NCBI RefSeq assembly: GCF_002999335.1
Contig: NW_020312231.1
Coordinates: 1 to 35,649 of the forward strand
Origin: Cyclospora cayetanensis
Lineage: Eukaryota > Apicomplexa > Conoidasida > Eucoccidiorida > Eimeriidae
Direction: 5' to 3'
Length of the DNA: 35,649 bases
A program made the translations under genes and the position numbers. Below are positions 34,141 to 35,649 of the stretch, piece after piece. Position 1 is the stretch's first letter; the number at the start of each line of letters is the position of its first letter. The notes beneath the pieces are model-generated. The model made no database searches. It had not been told where the DNA came from and worked only from the letters and a program-made list of their open reading frames with translations.

Positions 34141-35411
34141 TCATGACTGTTGCTCCTGCTGCAAAAAGAAGTTGTTCTGCACTAAGTAGTGCAGGGCAGA
34201 AATCAGCTTTCTCTCCCATTTTCTTCGCTCTTGTACCTGCAGGAGCTCCCTAATGGGCAGACGGAATACCATTTGAGGCTGCTGTCCCCGCAGCTGAGGT
34301 GCATGTTGCGCGCTGGCGTAACCGCCATTATCTGCAGCAGAAGAAGCAGCAGCAGGGGTGGCAGTAATGGTAGCGGCAGGAGAAGCCACAGCATTTGACT
34401 CCGGCAGACACTGAACCAGTCACAACCAGCTCGTTGAACGACCCCAGTGCTGGTCTTTCTTTAAGGCTCGCGGTTTCAACTCTTACCATAAGGAGAGAAG
34501 CCCAGTTGCGGAAGGCGGCTCAGGTAATCGCTTGTGTTGTTGGCCAGCGAGTTCCTCAGAATCTCTATGAAGACAAACCCACCGTAAGTTGTTTCCAACC
34601 AGCCACCTTCAAGGTAGCGCAGTGCTGAACAGGGCACCTTTTTGTGTGGGCAAGCAGGCAAGTATGCAGAGACCCTACCCCCACACTACCAGCGTTTTTC
34701 AAGATCCAAAGCTTTTTACTGCAGCGCAAAAAGAGAAAGGGTAGACTGAAAGGTTGCGTCTACTTACTTTCTAAAACACTCTTTGGCTGCTCTGCGGCCC
34801 TTGTCTTTTGTACAGCTCCATCCTGCAACACTCGCTCGACATACACACACCGCAAAAACCCTTAACCCTTCGCCCTCCACGCCAAACCTTGATTTGCAGC
34901 CCAATGGCTATGCAAACCCAAACCCAATATCGTACTGAGTGCTTGCGCTGCCTGGGGAACGCAGCCTTTCGAGCAGAAAGCCAAAGGGCTAACTCCGCGG
35001 AGCTCTCAATGATGCTTTCTCTGCAAGGTCCACACCAGCAGAGACAGCAGCAGAGTGCTGCAGGGTAGCAGCTCTTTCCTCGTAAGGGAACAAGGTAATG
35101 GTGAAACAGCATGTTGAGAAAGGAGCAACGGTGGTGGCAAAACAACCAGAGGATCCAGCAAACTGCAGCCAATGCAGTACTCGCCTAAGCAGTAGCAGTC
35201 GTGGCAGCTAGACAGAAGCAGCGGCGATAACTATAGTGCTGACCCCTTTTCGTTCGTCAAGTGTGTGAGCTTATGCAGACACACTGTGTGCGCAGGACCC
35301 GTGTATGTACACCCTGCATGAGGGCACGTAATGTGCTCTTCTTTCTCGTGGCGCTCGAGCCTTGCCAAGGACGAGAAGCTCCTTTCACAAGGCCCACAGA
35401 CAAAGCCTTCT
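34141..35411 (-). CDS. NUFIP1: NUFIP1/Rsa1-like zinc-finger protein, C-terminal part (5' end outside window)
   Basis: Nuclear assembly factor of box C/D snoRNPs. Exons seen: 35411-35244, 35020-34936, 34822-34768, 34624-34487, 34331-34141; phases 2, 0, 1 and 1 agree; 211 residues. Domain order: a C2H2 finger ([17 protein letters not shown] then H after four residues), a second finger of C-x4-C-x11-H-x3-H form ([20 protein letters not shown]), as in the NUFIP1 pair, then the conserved [18 protein letters not shown] block that matches the family's W-EER-KNYP element. The last exon has [20 protein letters not shown] followed by [10 protein letters not shown], matching the family C-terminal helix. 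Two joins use unusual donors, GGTCAGC at 35243 and GTACGA at 34935. The N-terminal exons lie beyond the right edge. Confidence 0.8.
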
Positions 35412-35413
35412 CT

Positions 35414-35458
35414 GAACACACACACACACACACATACACACACACACATACACACACA

Positions 35459-35514
<56 letters not shown>

Positions 35515-35580
35515 AAAACACACACACACACACAAAAAAAAAAAACACACAACAAAACAAAAACAAACAAAAAAACACAA
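35414..35580. repeat. CA microsatellite and A-rich tract
   Basis: Some 120 bases of (CA)n with a few ATA breaks (35414-35534), then A-rich sequence. On the strand of the NUFIP1-like gene it is (GT)n ending directly at the TTCAG acceptor of the zinc-finger exon. Confidence 0.95.
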
Positions 35581-35649
35581 ATGCCAACACACACTAGCAG
35601 ACAACACAGACAGAGAAGACTGACAAACAACCGACCACACGAAAAACAA

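Noticed and set aside
35230..35649. ORFs of Cys-Val or Thr-His repeats
   Set aside because: They are translations of the CA/GT microsatellite.

Overview
The window looks like nuclear DNA of a coccidian apicomplexan, most like Eimeria or Cyclospora. It has intron-rich eukaryotic genes, many CAG/CTG triplet runs that code for poly-Gln, poly-Ala or poly-Ser inside otherwise conserved proteins, a nuclear tRNA gene without encoded CCA, and an organellar ribosome recycling factor that starts with a signal-plus-transit leader of the apicoplast type. All gene models were built by hand from family motifs, consensus splice sites and reading-phase agreement; none has transcript support.

Layout from left to right: (1) 3-4425 (+), the C-terminal part of a BRCA2 homologue (one BRC repeat, helical domain, OB folds, tower-like insert). 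(2) 4485-6500 (-), a ribosome recycling factor, convergent with BRCA2 with 59 bases between the stops. (3) 6.6-8.5 kb, mostly non-coding and pyrimidine-rich, with one doubtful small charged ORF. (4) 8519-10056 (-), a calmodulin-sized EF-hand protein in six short exons. (5) 10515-10584 (-), tRNA-Gly(CCC). (6) about 11.9-15.97 kb (-), a divergent actin-related protein whose introns carry tandem repeats and a long palindrome. (7) 16555-18125 (+), an unrecognised Gln-rich protein, divergent from the actin-related gene. (8) 18122-20804 (-), an MPDU1 homologue (PQ-loop protein of dolichol-sugar use). Genes 7 and 8 converge and their stop codons overlap. (9) 22216-28853 (-), a 16-exon gene for a 1065-residue secreted protein of unknown family in which all 15 introns are phase 1. 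(10) 29.4-31.9 kb (-), scattered exons of a possible small Cys-containing secreted protein. (11) 34141-35411 (-), the 3' part of a NUFIP1/Rsa1-like zinc-finger protein, running off the right edge.

The genes do not form a pathway: DNA repair (BRCA2), organelle translation (RRF), calcium-binding or flagellar function (EF-hand), nuclear actin-like function (ARP), ER glycosylation (MPDU1), secretion or invasion (unknown) and snoRNP assembly (NUFIP1). The left 18 kb is GC-rich and full of CAG/CTG runs. The middle, about 18.7-34 kb, nearly lacks them, which fits the repeat-rich and repeat-poor chromosome segments described for Eimeria.
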